In this document: in pieces, positions 33,144 to 44,270 of the stretch
Position numbering within the stretch: position 1 is the first letter of the stretch
Layout of the letters: every line of letters begins with the position of its first letter
Assembly: GCF_008365375.1 (NCBI RefSeq)
Contig: NZ_QOKW01000024.1
Coordinates: 1-64,000, forward strand
Source of the DNA: Roseomonas genomospecies 6
GTDB taxonomy: Bacteria; Pseudomonadota; Alphaproteobacteria; Azospirillales; Azospirillaceae
DNA length: 64,000 nucleotides
Reading direction: 5' to 3'
Program-made: the position numbers and the translations under genes
The notes under the pieces: model-generated
Database searches by the model: none
What the model was told of the DNA's origin: nothing
The model's input: the letters and a program-made list of their open reading frames with translations, nothing else

Positions 33144-34549
33144 GCGCCGACCCGCGCAAGGCCGCCATCGCCGCCGCCTTCGGCAAGGCCGCCAACCGCT
33201 ACGAGGACCACGCCGCCGTGCAGCGCATCGCGGCGGAGCGTCTGGCGGAGCGGGTGGCCCGCCTGCCCCTGCCGCACCGCCCGCGCGTGCTGGAGATCGG
33301 CTGCGGGACCGGCTTCCTCAGCCGCGCCCTGCGCGAGAGGATCGGCCCGGCGGAGTGGCTGTTCACCGATCTGTCGCCGGACATGCTGGCGCGCTGCCGC
33401 GCGGCGCTGGGCGATCCGGGCGATTCCGAATTCCGGATTGTGGACGGGGAAGCACCGGGCCTCGATGGCCCCTTCGACCTCATCGTTTCCAGCCTCGCCC
33501 TGCAATGGTTCCGTGATCCCGCAGCCGCTTTGGCGCGCTGGGCCGGGCTGCTGGCGCCGGGTGGCCGCATCGCCGTCGCCACGCTCGCCGCCGACAGCTT
33601 CCGGGAGTGGCGGGAGGCCCACCGCGCGCTGGGGCTGGAGGCCGGGGTGCCCGCCTATCCCACACGCCACGACCTCGACCGGCTGTGGCCCGCCGGAGGC
33701 ACCGGATCGGTGGAGGAGGAGCGGCTGCTCCGCCGCCACGCCGACGGGCTGGAGTTCCTGGCCGAACTGAAGGGCATCGGCGCCCATCTGCCGGCGGAGG
33801 GCCGCCGCCCTCTGCCGCCGGGCACCCTGCGCCGCGTGCTGCGCCGGCTGGCACAGCCGGAAGGACTGACCATGACCCACCACATCGCCTACGGCCTGTT
33901 CCGCAAGGACGGCCCCCGCCCCAAGGGTGTCTTCGTCACCGGCACCGACACGGGCGTCGGCAAGACGCTGGTGTCCGCCTGCCTCGCGCGGGCCTGGGAC
34001 GCCGCCTATTGGAAGCCTCTGCAAACCGGCCTGAAGGACGAGCCGGGCGACACCCCCACCGTCGCGGCCCTCGCCGCCCTGCCCCCGGAGCGCGTCCACC
34101 CGCCCGCCTACGCGCTGGCCGAGCCGCTGGCCCCGCTGGCCGCGGCGGAGCTGGAGGGCGTCACCATTGACGCCGACGCCCTCGCCCCGCCCGACACCGA
34201 CCGCCCGCTGGTGGTGGAGGGGGCCGGCGGGCTGATGGTGCCGGTGACGGAGGACGTCTTCATCATCGACCTGATCGCCCGCTTCGGCCTGCCGGTGGTG
34301 CTGGTGGCGCGCAGCACGCTGGGCACCATCAACCACACGCTGCTCAGCCTGGAGGCGTTGCGGGCGCGCGGGCTGGCGGTGGCCGGGGTGGTGCTGAACG
34401 GCCCGCCCAACCCCGGCAACCGCGCCGCCATCGAACGGTTCGGCAAGGTCCGCGTGCTGGCCGAGATCCCCACGCTCGACCGCATCGACGCCGAATCCGT
34501 CGCCGAGGCGGCATCCCTCATTCCTTCCTTCGACAGCGTGTTTCCATGA
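33140..34549 (+). CDS. bioC-bioD: bifunctional BioC-BioD: malonyl-ACP O-methyltransferase / dethiobiotin synthase
   Basis: One 469-residue frame with two enzymes. Residues 1-255 are BioC: SAM motif LEIGCGTGFLS (51-61), SSLALQWFRD (117-126), and the terminal THHIAYGLFRK. Residues 262-469 are BioD: P-loop GTDTGVGKT (268-276), KPLQTG (292-297) and VEGAGGLMVP. The boundary has no stop and only a few linker residues. BioC starts pimeloyl synthesis by methylating malonyl-ACP; BioD closes the ureido ring. The gene overlaps bioH and bioA by ATGA junctions, so translation is coupled through the operon. Confidence 0.93.
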   Translation: MSADPRKAAIAAAFGKAANRYEDHAAVQRIAAERLAERVARLPLPHRPRVLEIGCGTGFLSRALRERIGPAEWLFTDLSPDMLARCRAALGDPGDSEFRIVDGEAPGLDGPFDLIVSSLALQWFRDPAAALARWAGLLAPGGRIAVATLAADSFREWREAHRALGLEAGVPAYPTRHDLDRLWPAGGTGSVEEERLLRRHADGLEFLAELKGIGAHLPAEGRRPLPPGTLRRVLRRLAQPEGLTMTHHIAYGLFRKDGPRPKGVFVTGTDTGVGKTLVSACLARAWDAAYWKPLQTGLKDEPGDTPTVAALAALPPERVHPPAYALAEPLAPLAAAELEGVTIDADALAPPDTDRPLVVEGAGGLMVPVTEDVFIIDLIARFGLPVVLVARSTLGTINHTLLSLEALRARGLAVAGVVLNGPPNPGNRAAIERFGKVRVLAEIPTLDRIDAESVAEAASLIPSFDSVFP

Positions 34550-35850
34550 CCGACACCATCGCCCTGGATCGCCGCCACGTCTGGCACCCCTTCACCCAGG
34601 CGCAGACCGCACCGGAACCGCTGGCCGTCACCCGCGGCGAGGGGGTCAGCCTGTTCACCGAGGATGGGCGGGAGATCCTGGACCTCATCTCCTCCTGGTG
34701 GGTGAACCTGCACGGCCACGCCCATCCGGCCATCGCCGGGGCCATCGCGGAACAGGCCCACAGGCTGGAGCAGGTGATCTTCGCCGACTTCACCCACGCC
34801 CCCGCCGCCCGCCTCGCCGCCCGGCTGGCCGAGGTGCTGCCCGGGGACCTCGACCGCGTCTTCTTCTCCGACAACGGTTCGACCGCGGTGGAGGTGGCGC
34901 TGAAGCTCGCCTGGCAGTATTGGCGCAACAAGGGCGAGGGCCAGCGCCGCCGCTTCCTGGCCTTCGAGGGCAGCTATCACGGCGACACCTTCGGCGCCAT
35001 GGCGGCAGGTGTCGGCTCCGGCTTCTACGAGCCGTTCCACGAGCTTCTCTTCGCCGTGGACCGCATGCCCTACCCCGCCACCTGGGACAACGACCCGGAG
35101 GTCGAAGCGAAGGAGGCCGCGGCGCTGGACTGGCTCGACCGCTGGCTGGCCGCCAACGGGACGGAGATGGTCGCCGTCATCATCGAACCGCTGGTCCAGG
35201 GTGCGGCGGGCATGCGCTTCTGCCGTCCGGAGTTCCTGCGGGCCATGGCCGCGCGGGTGCGGGCGGCGGGCGCGCTGGTGATCTTCGACGAGGTGATGAC
35301 CGGCTTCGGCCGCACCGGCGCCCTGTTCGCCAGCCAAAAGGCCGGGGTGGCGCCGGACCTGATCTGCCTGTCCAAGGGGCTGACCGGCGGCTTCCTCCCG
35401 CTGTCCGTCACAGCCTGCGGCGAGGCGGTCTACGAGGCGTTCAAGGGCGCCGGTTTCGACCGGGCCTTCGCCCACGGCCACAGCTTCACCGCCAACCCGC
35501 TGGGCTGCGCGGCCGCGCTGGCCTCGCTCGACCTGACCAGCTCGGCGGAGACCGCCGCGAACCTCGCGCGCATCGAGGAGCGGCACCGCGCCGCCATCGC
35601 CGAGCTGTCCGGCCACCCGAAGCTGTCGCGCGGGCGCGTCATGGGCACCATCGCCGCCATCGAGGTGACCGACGCGCAGGGCTACACCGCCGCGGTCGGG
35701 CAGACGCTGAAGCGCTTCTTCCTGGACCGGGGATTGCTGCTGCGCCCGCTCGGCCCCGTGATATACCTGCTGCCGCCCTATTGCGTGACGGACGGACAAT
35801 TGGACCGCGCCTACACCGCGATCCGCGACGCCGCCGACACCCTTCTCTGA
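34546..35850 (+). CDS. bioA: adenosylmethionine-8-amino-7-oxononanoate aminotransferase
   Basis: BioA (EC 2.6.1.62) transfers an amino group from SAM to 8-amino-7-oxononanoate. The 434-residue class III aminotransferase has WWVNLHGHAHP at 51-61, the PLP aspartate in IFDEVMTGFGRTG, and K277 in LSKGLTGGFLPLS. HVWHPFTQ near the start is typical of BioA. Fourth gene of the biotin operon. Confidence 0.96.
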   Translation: MTDTIALDRRHVWHPFTQAQTAPEPLAVTRGEGVSLFTEDGREILDLISSWWVNLHGHAHPAIAGAIAEQAHRLEQVIFADFTHAPAARLAARLAEVLPGDLDRVFFSDNGSTAVEVALKLAWQYWRNKGEGQRRRFLAFEGSYHGDTFGAMAAGVGSGFYEPFHELLFAVDRMPYPATWDNDPEVEAKEAAALDWLDRWLAANGTEMVAVIIEPLVQGAAGMRFCRPEFLRAMAARVRAAGALVIFDEVMTGFGRTGALFASQKAGVAPDLICLSKGLTGGFLPLSVTACGEAVYEAFKGAGFDRAFAHGHSFTANPLGCAAALASLDLTSSAETAANLARIEERHRAAIAELSGHPKLSRGRVMGTIAAIEVTDAQGYTAAVGQTLKRFFLDRGLLLRPLGPVIYLLPPYCVTDGQLDRAYTAIRDAADTLL

Positions 35851-35877
35851 TCTGCTTTCCTGAGCCAAGGACCGACC

Positions 35878-36870
35878 ATGCCCGACACCGCCATGCAGAC
35901 CGCGGACTCCGCCGCTTCCTCCACCGCCCGGCGCTGGACCCGCGAGGACATCCTGGCCCTGTTCGAGCTGCCCTTCATGGAACTGCTGCACCGCGCCCAC
36001 GAGACGCACCGGCAGTTCCACGACCCCAACAAGGTCCAGCTCTCCACCCTGATGAACATCAAGACCGGCGGCTGTCAGGAGGATTGCAAGTACTGCGCGC
36101 AGAGCGTGAAGTACGACACCGGCCTCGCGGCGGAGAAGCTGCTGGACCGCGCCCAGGTGCGCGCCGCCGCGGAGAAGGCCAAACAGGCGGGTGCGGGCCG
36201 CTTCTGCATGGGGGCCGCGTGGCGGGAGTTGAAGGACCGCGACGTCGAGAAGATCGCCAACATCGTCCGCGACGTGAAGGACCTGGGGCTGGAAGCCTGC
36301 ATGACGCTGGGCATGCTGACCCGCCCGCAGGCAGACGCGCTGAAGGATGCGGGGCTCGACTACTACAACCACAACCTCGACACGTCGGAGGAGTTCTACG
36401 AGCAGATCGTCTCCACCCACAGCTACCGCGACCGGCTGGACACGCTGGCCAACGTCCGCGACGCCGGGCTGAAGGTCTGCTCCGGCGGCATCGTCGGGCT
36501 GGGGGAGAGCCGCGTGGACCGCGCCGGCCTGCTGGAGACGCTGGCGAACCTGTCGCCGCAGCCGGAAAGCGTGCCGATCAACAAGCTGGTGTCGGTCGCG
36601 GGCACCCCGCTGGGCGGCGTGGACGCGCTGGACGCCTTCGAGTTCATCCGCACCATCGCGGTGGCCCGCATCCTGATGCCGCGCTCCTACGTCCGCCTGT
36701 CGGCGGGCCGCCGCTCGCTCAGCGACGAGGGACAAGCGCTCTGTTTCTATGCCGGCGCGAACTCCATCTTCTATGGGGACAAGCTGCTGACCACCGGCAA
36801 CCCGGAGCATGAGGCCGACCGGCGGCTGTTCGACCGGCTGGGGCTGGAGGCCGACGGCGGCGCCCACTGA
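35878..36870 (+). CDS. bioB: biotin synthase
   Basis: BioB (EC 2.8.1.6), a radical-SAM enzyme, inserts sulfur into dethiobiotin. The 330-residue protein carries the iron-sulfur cysteines C66, C70 and C73 in [13 protein letters not shown], and [21 protein letters not shown] and [13 protein letters not shown]. Last gene of the operon, 27 bases after bioA. Confidence 0.97.
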   Translation: MPDTAMQTADSAASSTARRWTREDILALFELPFMELLHRAHETHRQFHDPNKVQLSTLMNIKTGGCQEDCKYCAQSVKYDTGLAAEKLLDRAQVRAAAEKAKQAGAGRFCMGAAWRELKDRDVEKIANIVRDVKDLGLEACMTLGMLTRPQADALKDAGLDYYNHNLDTSEEFYEQIVSTHSYRDRLDTLANVRDAGLKVCSGGIVGLGESRVDRAGLLETLANLSPQPESVPINKLVSVAGTPLGGVDALDAFEFIRTIAVARILMPRSYVRLSAGRRSLSDEGQALCFYAGANSIFYGDKLLTTGNPEHEADRRLFDRLGLEADGGAH

Positions 36871-36925
36871 CGCGCCGGCGTCCCCGGCCCCTGTGCCAAG
36901 AAAAGCCAGGGGGAGGACGCCGAGC

Positions 36926-37633
36926 ATGGACGAGATCGCCGCCAAAGCACCAAAGACCCACTACACATCCGCCGAGGTCACGGCCCTGTCCCATCTCTAC
37001 AGGGCCGAGATCTACCGAAGCACCGTCTGGCGCACCCGGCTGGACGCCACCACCAACTGGGCGGTCGTCACCACCGGCATCGCCCTGTCGCTGACCTTCA
37101 GCAGCGCCACCGCTTCCCCCCTGCCGCTGGTGCTGGTGGGTCTTCTGGTCGCCGTGTTCCTCTACATCGAGGCACGGCGCTACCGCTTCTTCGACTTCTG
37201 GCGAATCCGCGCCCATGTGCTGGAGCTGTACTTTCTCGGCCCCATCCTGCGCGGCCAGGGCGACCAGTTCGCCAAGGGCTGGAACGAGACGCTGTTCCAG
37301 GATTACCAGCATCCCAACCTGCACATCACCTACCTGGAAGCGGTGGGCCGCCGGCTGCGGCGGAACTACGGCTGGATCTTCCTGATCCAGGTGGTGGCCT
37401 ATCTGGGCAAGCTGATGATCCACCCGGTCCCGCTGTCGAGCCTGGAGGAACTGTTCGCGCGGGCAACCATCGGGCCGGTGCCGGGGGAGATCGTCCTGCT
37501 CTGCGGCCTCGCCTTCCACGGCACCTGGATGGCCATCGCCTTCCGCACCTACCGCAGCCGCCGCGGCGCCGACCGCGAACGCCCGCCCCCGCCGCCCACC
37601 GACGCCGTGCTGGATCTGGCGCGCGGTCCTTGA
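36926..37633 (+). CDS. DUF2270-type integral membrane protein
   Basis: A 235-residue protein with about four hydrophobic segments (around 48-62, 64-80, 155-172, 190-208). The stretch LSHLYRAEIYRSTVWRTRLDATTNWA and the RRYRFFDFWRIRAHVLE loop are characteristic of the DUF2270 family, function unknown. Strong GGGGGAGGAC before the start. It follows bioB by 55 bases and may be read through from the biotin operon. Confidence 0.82.
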   Translation: MDEIAAKAPKTHYTSAEVTALSHLYRAEIYRSTVWRTRLDATTNWAVVTTGIALSLTFSSATASPLPLVLVGLLVAVFLYIEARRYRFFDFWRIRAHVLELYFLGPILRGQGDQFAKGWNETLFQDYQHPNLHITYLEAVGRRLRRNYGWIFLIQVVAYLGKLMIHPVPLSSLEELFARATIGPVPGEIVLLCGLAFHGTWMAIAFRTYRSRRGADRERPPPPPTDAVLDLARGP

Positions 37634-37640
37634 AACCCCA

Positions 37641-37786
37641 CCCCCTCTCCCGCCCCGGGAGAGGGAGGGACCCGCCGCAAAGCGGCGGGAGGGTGAGGGT
37701 CCCGACAAGAATCAGCAATTTGATCCTCGGCTTTACCCTCACCCGCCCGCTTCGCGGGCACCCTCTCCCGGGGCGGGAGAGGGGGT
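37641..37786 (-). repeat. palindromic GC-rich repeat, copy 3 (inverted orientation)
   Basis: A 146-bp copy whose reverse complement aligns with copy 2 at both ends and at the inner arms, so it lies in the opposite orientation to copies 1 and 2. Located just after the DUF2270-type gene, where its hairpins could also serve as a transcript end. Confidence 0.85.
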
Positions 37787-38043
37787 TTATCAACCCCTTA
37801 GCAGCACCCCAACCGTCCGGCCTGCCCCTTTTGCGCGCCGTGGCATAAATGGGATCAGCACCGTCGCGCTCACGCTATGCAACGGATCGTCTTGTGTTCT
37901 CCTTCCGCGGGGGGATAGAAGGTGCACCATCGGATGCGGTTGCGCGGTCATACCAGAAGGACACCCGTTCGCAGGACGGACCTTCCCCGGTTCCCCGCAC
38001 GACCGACGGCCGGACGACCATAGAGGTGAACGAGGATTTCACG
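37787..38043 (+). other. upstream region of ppdK
   Basis: About 255 bases between the repeat and ppdK. An in-frame extension of ppdK to 37849 exists but its composition is unlike the family N terminus. I see no secure promoter; the segment presumably carries ppdK expression signals. Confidence 0.4.
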
Positions 38044-40737
<2,694 letters not shown>

Positions 40738-40749
40738 CCCGACGACGTG

Positions 40750-40781
40750 AAGGCCCCCCACCCCGGGGGCCTTCGCTTTTT
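40750..40781 (+). terminator. rho-independent terminator of ppdK
   Basis: AAGGCCCCC (40750-40758) pairs with GGGGGCCTT (40765-40773), followed after CGC by five T residues. Confidence 0.9.
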
Positions 40782-40797
40782 CTGGGATGTGGTTTCC

Positions 40798-41880
40798 GTG
40801 GACACTGACGCCGCCCTTCCGGCCGGACTCGCCGGTCGGCTGACCGACCGCCTCACCGCCTGTCTCGACGAAGGCGAAGGCCCCGCCTCGGCCCGCGCGG
40901 CGGTGGTGGCGGTCCGTTCGGGGCGAAGGGCCTGGACCGCCGGCCTCGCCCGCGGCGGCATGGCGCCTCCGCCCGTCACGGCCCGCTTCCTGGTCTACAG
41001 CGTCACCAAGACCCTGACCGCCGCCGCCCTGCTGCGGCTGTGCGGGTGCGGCCTGATCGACCCCGACGCCCCGCTGGACCGCTGGCTGCCGGATTTCCCC
41101 CCGGCGGACCGCATCACCCTGGCCCGGCTTCTGGCCCACCGCGCAGGCCTGCGCAATTACGGCGGCAGTCCCGCCTATCACGCCGCCGTCCGGGCGGGGG
41201 AGGAGCCCTGGAGCGAGGACGGCTTCCTGGAGCGCTGCCGCGCCGCCGACCTGTTCGCCCCGCCGGGGCAGGAATTCTCCTACTCCAACATCGGCTATCT
41301 GCTGGCGAAGCGGGTGCTGGAGCGGGCGTCCGACCTGCCCTTCGCCCAGGCTCTGGAGCGCGAGTTGTTCGGCCCGCTGGGCCTGACCGGCTGGTCGGTG
41401 CCCACCGTTCGCGGCGACCTGTCCGGCCTGTGGAGCGGCCCCAGCCCCTATCTCGGCGGCAAGGACGGCCCGCCCGCCGACGTGGCGGCGCTCTACCATC
41501 CCGGCTGGGTCGCCCATGGCGTGGTGGCCGCGGCGGCACAGGACATTGCCGAGGTTCTGCACGGCCTCTTCGCGGGCGGCCTGCTGCCCACCGCCTTGGC
41601 GGCGCGCATGCACGAGTCCTTCCCGGTGCCGGGGACCATGCGCGGGCGCCCCTGGGTGGAGCCGGGTTACGGCCTCGGCCTGATGGTGGAGCGGGACGGA
41701 CAGGCGGGACCCTATTGGGGCCACACCGGAGGCGGGCCGGGCGGGTCGGCCTGCGCCTATCACTTCCCCGCGCGCGGACCGGGAGAGGAGCCGCTGACCG
41801 TCGCCCTCTTCACCGACGGCGAGGACAACGATCAGGCCGAATGGATGACGGTGGAAGCCGCTGAAATCCTGAGGGGATGA
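40798..41880 (+). CDS. serine hydrolase / class C beta-lactamase family protein
   Basis: A protein of about 360 residues with SVTK (SxxK nucleophile motif, near residue 67) and YSN (near 168), typical of the beta-lactamase/DD-peptidase superfamily, and HTGGGPGGSACAY near the C terminus as KTG-like motif. No signal peptide is evident, so an esterase or peptidase role is as likely as peptidoglycan work. Start is uncertain: GTG 40798 is chosen because the frame's earlier starts fall in the terminator; GTG 40789 is an alternative. Confidence 0.82.
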   Translation: MDTDAALPAGLAGRLTDRLTACLDEGEGPASARAAVVAVRSGRRAWTAGLARGGMAPPPVTARFLVYSVTKTLTAAALLRLCGCGLIDPDAPLDRWLPDFPPADRITLARLLAHRAGLRNYGGSPAYHAAVRAGEEPWSEDGFLERCRAADLFAPPGQEFSYSNIGYLLAKRVLERASDLPFAQALERELFGPLGLTGWSVPTVRGDLSGLWSGPSPYLGGKDGPPADVAALYHPGWVAHGVVAAAAQDIAEVLHGLFAGGLLPTALAARMHESFPVPGTMRGRPWVEPGYGLGLMVERDGQAGPYWGHTGGGPGGSACAYHFPARGPGEEPLTVALFTDGEDNDQAEWMTVEAAEILRG

Positions 41881-41913
41881 TCCCGGGAATCGGGCGGGGA
41901 GATGGCCGGCGTG

Positions 41914-42543
41914 TCAGGGCAGGAGAGTCGCGGCGATATCGTCCATTGTATCAAACATATGTGCGGGGAAACGGGATTTCAGCAGTTCTGGTGTCGCGTA
42001 ACCCCATGCCACCGCTCCCGCAGCGATGTTGGCCTGCATGGCGGCTTCGATGTCGCGGGTCTCATCGCCGATGGCGATGGCGTCATTCGGAACAACACCG
42101 GCCCGTCTCAGAACGCGGCGGAATTTGGATGCCTTTCCAAATATCGATGCGCCACATTCATAGTGATGGACCAAACACGCGTTGTCTGGCCCAAGTATTT
42201 TCCGAATGTTCTCCTCGGAATTCGAGCTCACGATTGCGATTGTTACACCGCTCTCGCGCAGCGCACGCAGCAGTTCGGCCGAACCATCGAACAAAGGAAT
42301 GATTGAGGCGTCACGCCCGGCCAGTTTCCGCATATGATTCGCAATGAACGGCATTTTCCAGGCCGGCACGCCGAGATGGCGGATGATGGTGCGGTTGTCG
42401 CGGCCTCGAAGGACATTGAAGTCCTCATCGCTGATCTGTTTGAAACCGTATCGGTCAGCAACCTGATTGAACACGCCTTTCAGCCAGTCTGCACTGTCGG
42501 CCAGCGTTCCGTCGAAGTCGAAAATTGCGAGCTTATAACCCAT
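41914..42543 (-). CDS. HAD-family phosphatase (phosphoglycolate-phosphatase-like)
   Basis: A 209-residue HAD hydrolase: DFDGTLADS (motif I, residues 8-16), SSNSEENI (motif II), lysine in GKASKFRRVLRRAG (motif III) and GDETRDIEAA (motif IV), with a helical cap between I and II. Substrate unknown; the cap type resembles Gph. Base composition is noticeably lower in GC than its neighbours, suggesting recent acquisition or relaxed codon bias. Confidence 0.88.
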   Translation of the reverse strand: MGYKLAIFDFDGTLADSADWLKGVFNQVADRYGFKQISDEDFNVLRGRDNRTIIRHLGVPAWKMPFIANHMRKLAGRDASIIPLFDGSAELLRALRESGVTIAIVSSNSEENIRKILGPDNACLVHHYECGASIFGKASKFRRVLRRAGVVPNDAIAIGDETRDIEAAMQANIAAGAVAWGYATPELLKSRFPAHMFDTMDDIAATLLP

Positions 42544-42688
42544 AAGACTATCGTGTTGTGTTTGGGCGGCGGCCGGAATTGCTCAGGAAGGAGCGCCCGC
42601 CGAAGTCACTGTACGGTGCCTGCCGAGCAACGCCAAGACGCTCGTCGCGCGGCTGAGAAAGTGCTGGCCGTATTGCCGGTAGAGTCCG

Positions 42689-43351
42689 TCAGCGCCGGTC
42701 GAACAGCTCCATCTCCCCCTCCACGGGGGTGCGCTTCAGCGCCTGGAGATAGTCCATCTCCTGATGCACCGTCTCCCGCTCCGTCTCGGGGCGCAGCAGA
42801 CGGCGGAAGGCCCGCCCGGTGGCCGGAAAGAAATGGACGCGCCGGCCCTTGTCCCCGCCCAGATCCTGAACGGCCAGCGCCAGCCCTTCCCGCCGCACGT
42901 ACTCCAGCGCGAAGGCGGCGTTGGCGGCGCCGACGTCCAGGCTGGTGTCGATGACGCGGGCGGCGCCGAACAGCTTGACCTCCATCCGCTCGCGCCGGGC
43001 GCCGCGCTCCAGCAGGTCGTTGATGAGCCGCTCCATCGCCACGCTGCCGTAGCGGGTGGCGACCCCGAACCCATCGCCGCCGGAGGGGGAGCCGGGCAGC
43101 AGGAAATGGTTCATGCCGCCGACCCGCGCCACCGGATCGTTGATGCAGGCGGCGACGCAGGACCCGAGCGTGGTCACCAGCATGTCGTCGCCACGGCTGG
43201 AGATGCGGTGATGGCCCAGGACCACCGGCACCACATAGGCTCCGAACTCGCGGTCGAGGTAGCTGCCGTCCGAGCGCAGCCCGTCGCTCCCCGCGCCGCG
43301 CCGGTCGAACCCTGCGGAGGTCTGGAAATGGAACGGTCCGGACAGGGGCAT
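42689..43351 (-). CDS. cheD: chemoreceptor glutamine deamidase CheD
   Basis: CheD deamidates or demethylates chemoreceptor glutamines and can bind CheC. The 220-residue protein has the catalytic cysteine in TTLGSCVAACINDP near residue 65 and the histidine in GGMNHFLLP, plus KLFGAARV and GRRVHFFPATGRA. No chemotaxis operon adjoins; it is a stand-alone copy with an N-terminal extension of about 45 residues. Confidence 0.92.
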   Translation of the reverse strand: MPLSGPFHFQTSAGFDRRGAGSDGLRSDGSYLDREFGAYVVPVVLGHHRISSRGDDMLVTTLGSCVAACINDPVARVGGMNHFLLPGSPSGGDGFGVATRYGSVAMERLINDLLERGARRERMEVKLFGAARVIDTSLDVGAANAAFALEYVRREGLALAVQDLGGDKGRRVHFFPATGRAFRRLLRPETERETVHQEMDYLQALKRTPVEGEMELFDRR

Positions 43352-43449
43352 CGTCGTCAGCCTGGATGGGGCGGAAGCTCACGCCACGGTAACCCATGGC
43401 ACTTAAGGAAAATACAACAGATCCGTATCACCCGCCATCGCCCGCCGCG

Positions 43450-44016
43450 TCACAGCGGCACGACCCAGGACGCCTCCCGCCCCTTGGGCGCGGCGCGCAC
43501 CCGCAGCAGCACCCGCTGGCCGGAGTCCAGGCCCGTGAGGTTGCAGCGACGCAGGACGCTCTTGTGGACGAAGACGTCCTTGGCCCCATCGTCCGCGGTG
43601 ACGAAGCCGAAGCCCTGGTCCGGCTTGAACCATTTCACCGTGCCCGTCACCTCCTCCTCCGGGCCGGGAGCCACGTCGCGGCGGGGCGCGCGGGCGGCGG
43701 CGGGGGTCCCCGCGCTCAGCACATCCAGGATGTCGGCCACCTGAGGCCCCTTGGCTCCCGGAACGACCCGGCACAGAAGCTCCGCCCCGTCGCCAATCTC
43801 ATGCAGTCCGGCGCGGTTGAGGACGGCGATGTGCAGGAAGGCGTCGCCCATCCCTTCCCGAGTCCCGTCCTGCGCCGCCACGAAGCCGAAGCCCTTGGCG
43901 GCATCGAACCATTTGACCAGGGCACGGAGCTGAAGGCCCTCACCGGAAAAGGGAGCGGCCGGAACGCCGCCGGACTGCGAATCGGTTGAAGGCAAGGGTC
44001 CGAACCTTTCGGTCAA
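43450..44016 (-). CDS. tandem cold-shock-domain protein
   Basis: A 188-residue protein with two cold-shock domains, about residues 30-98 (VKWFDAAKGFGFVAAQDG) and 120-188 (GTVKWFKPDQGFGFVTADDG), each with the RNP1-type GFGFV motif and an RNP2-type FLHIAV or VFVHKS. Double-CSD proteins of this size are typical of alphaproteobacteria and bind single-stranded RNA or DNA. Divergent from fadD with about 250 bases between. Confidence 0.92.
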   Translation of the reverse strand: MTERFGPLPSTDSQSGGVPAAPFSGEGLQLRALVKWFDAAKGFGFVAAQDGTREGMGDAFLHIAVLNRAGLHEIGDGAELLCRVVPGAKGPQVADILDVLSAGTPAAARAPRRDVAPGPEEEVTGTVKWFKPDQGFGFVTADDGAKDVFVHKSVLRRCNLTGLDSGQRVLLRVRAAPKGREASWVVPL

Positions 44017-44270
44017 GGCGCCACGCGCGGTGAAACGGAACCGGCGCCGCCCGGCATCGCCGGATCATTCGCCGGGCGTTCATTTAGCCACACAGAAAAT
44101 AGGGACTCCAGGGTAATTTTTTCGTCACATAGGCTGCGCCCCTCTGGTCACGCCCCCGCTCCAAGGACCATTTCTCCGGATGACGGGTTACAAAAAGGGC
44201 TACAATGCTCCAAAGGCCGGAGAAGCAGCCAAACAGGCGCCAAGGCCGAACAGAGGGAGGGAGAACGATC

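Noticed and set aside
33885-33930. Possible missed stop or frameshift separating bioC and bioD
   Set aside because: The frame is continuous, BioC ends normally with its THHIAYGLFRK segment and BioD begins a few residues later; the internal ATG lies within the BioC end and has no ribosome binding site.
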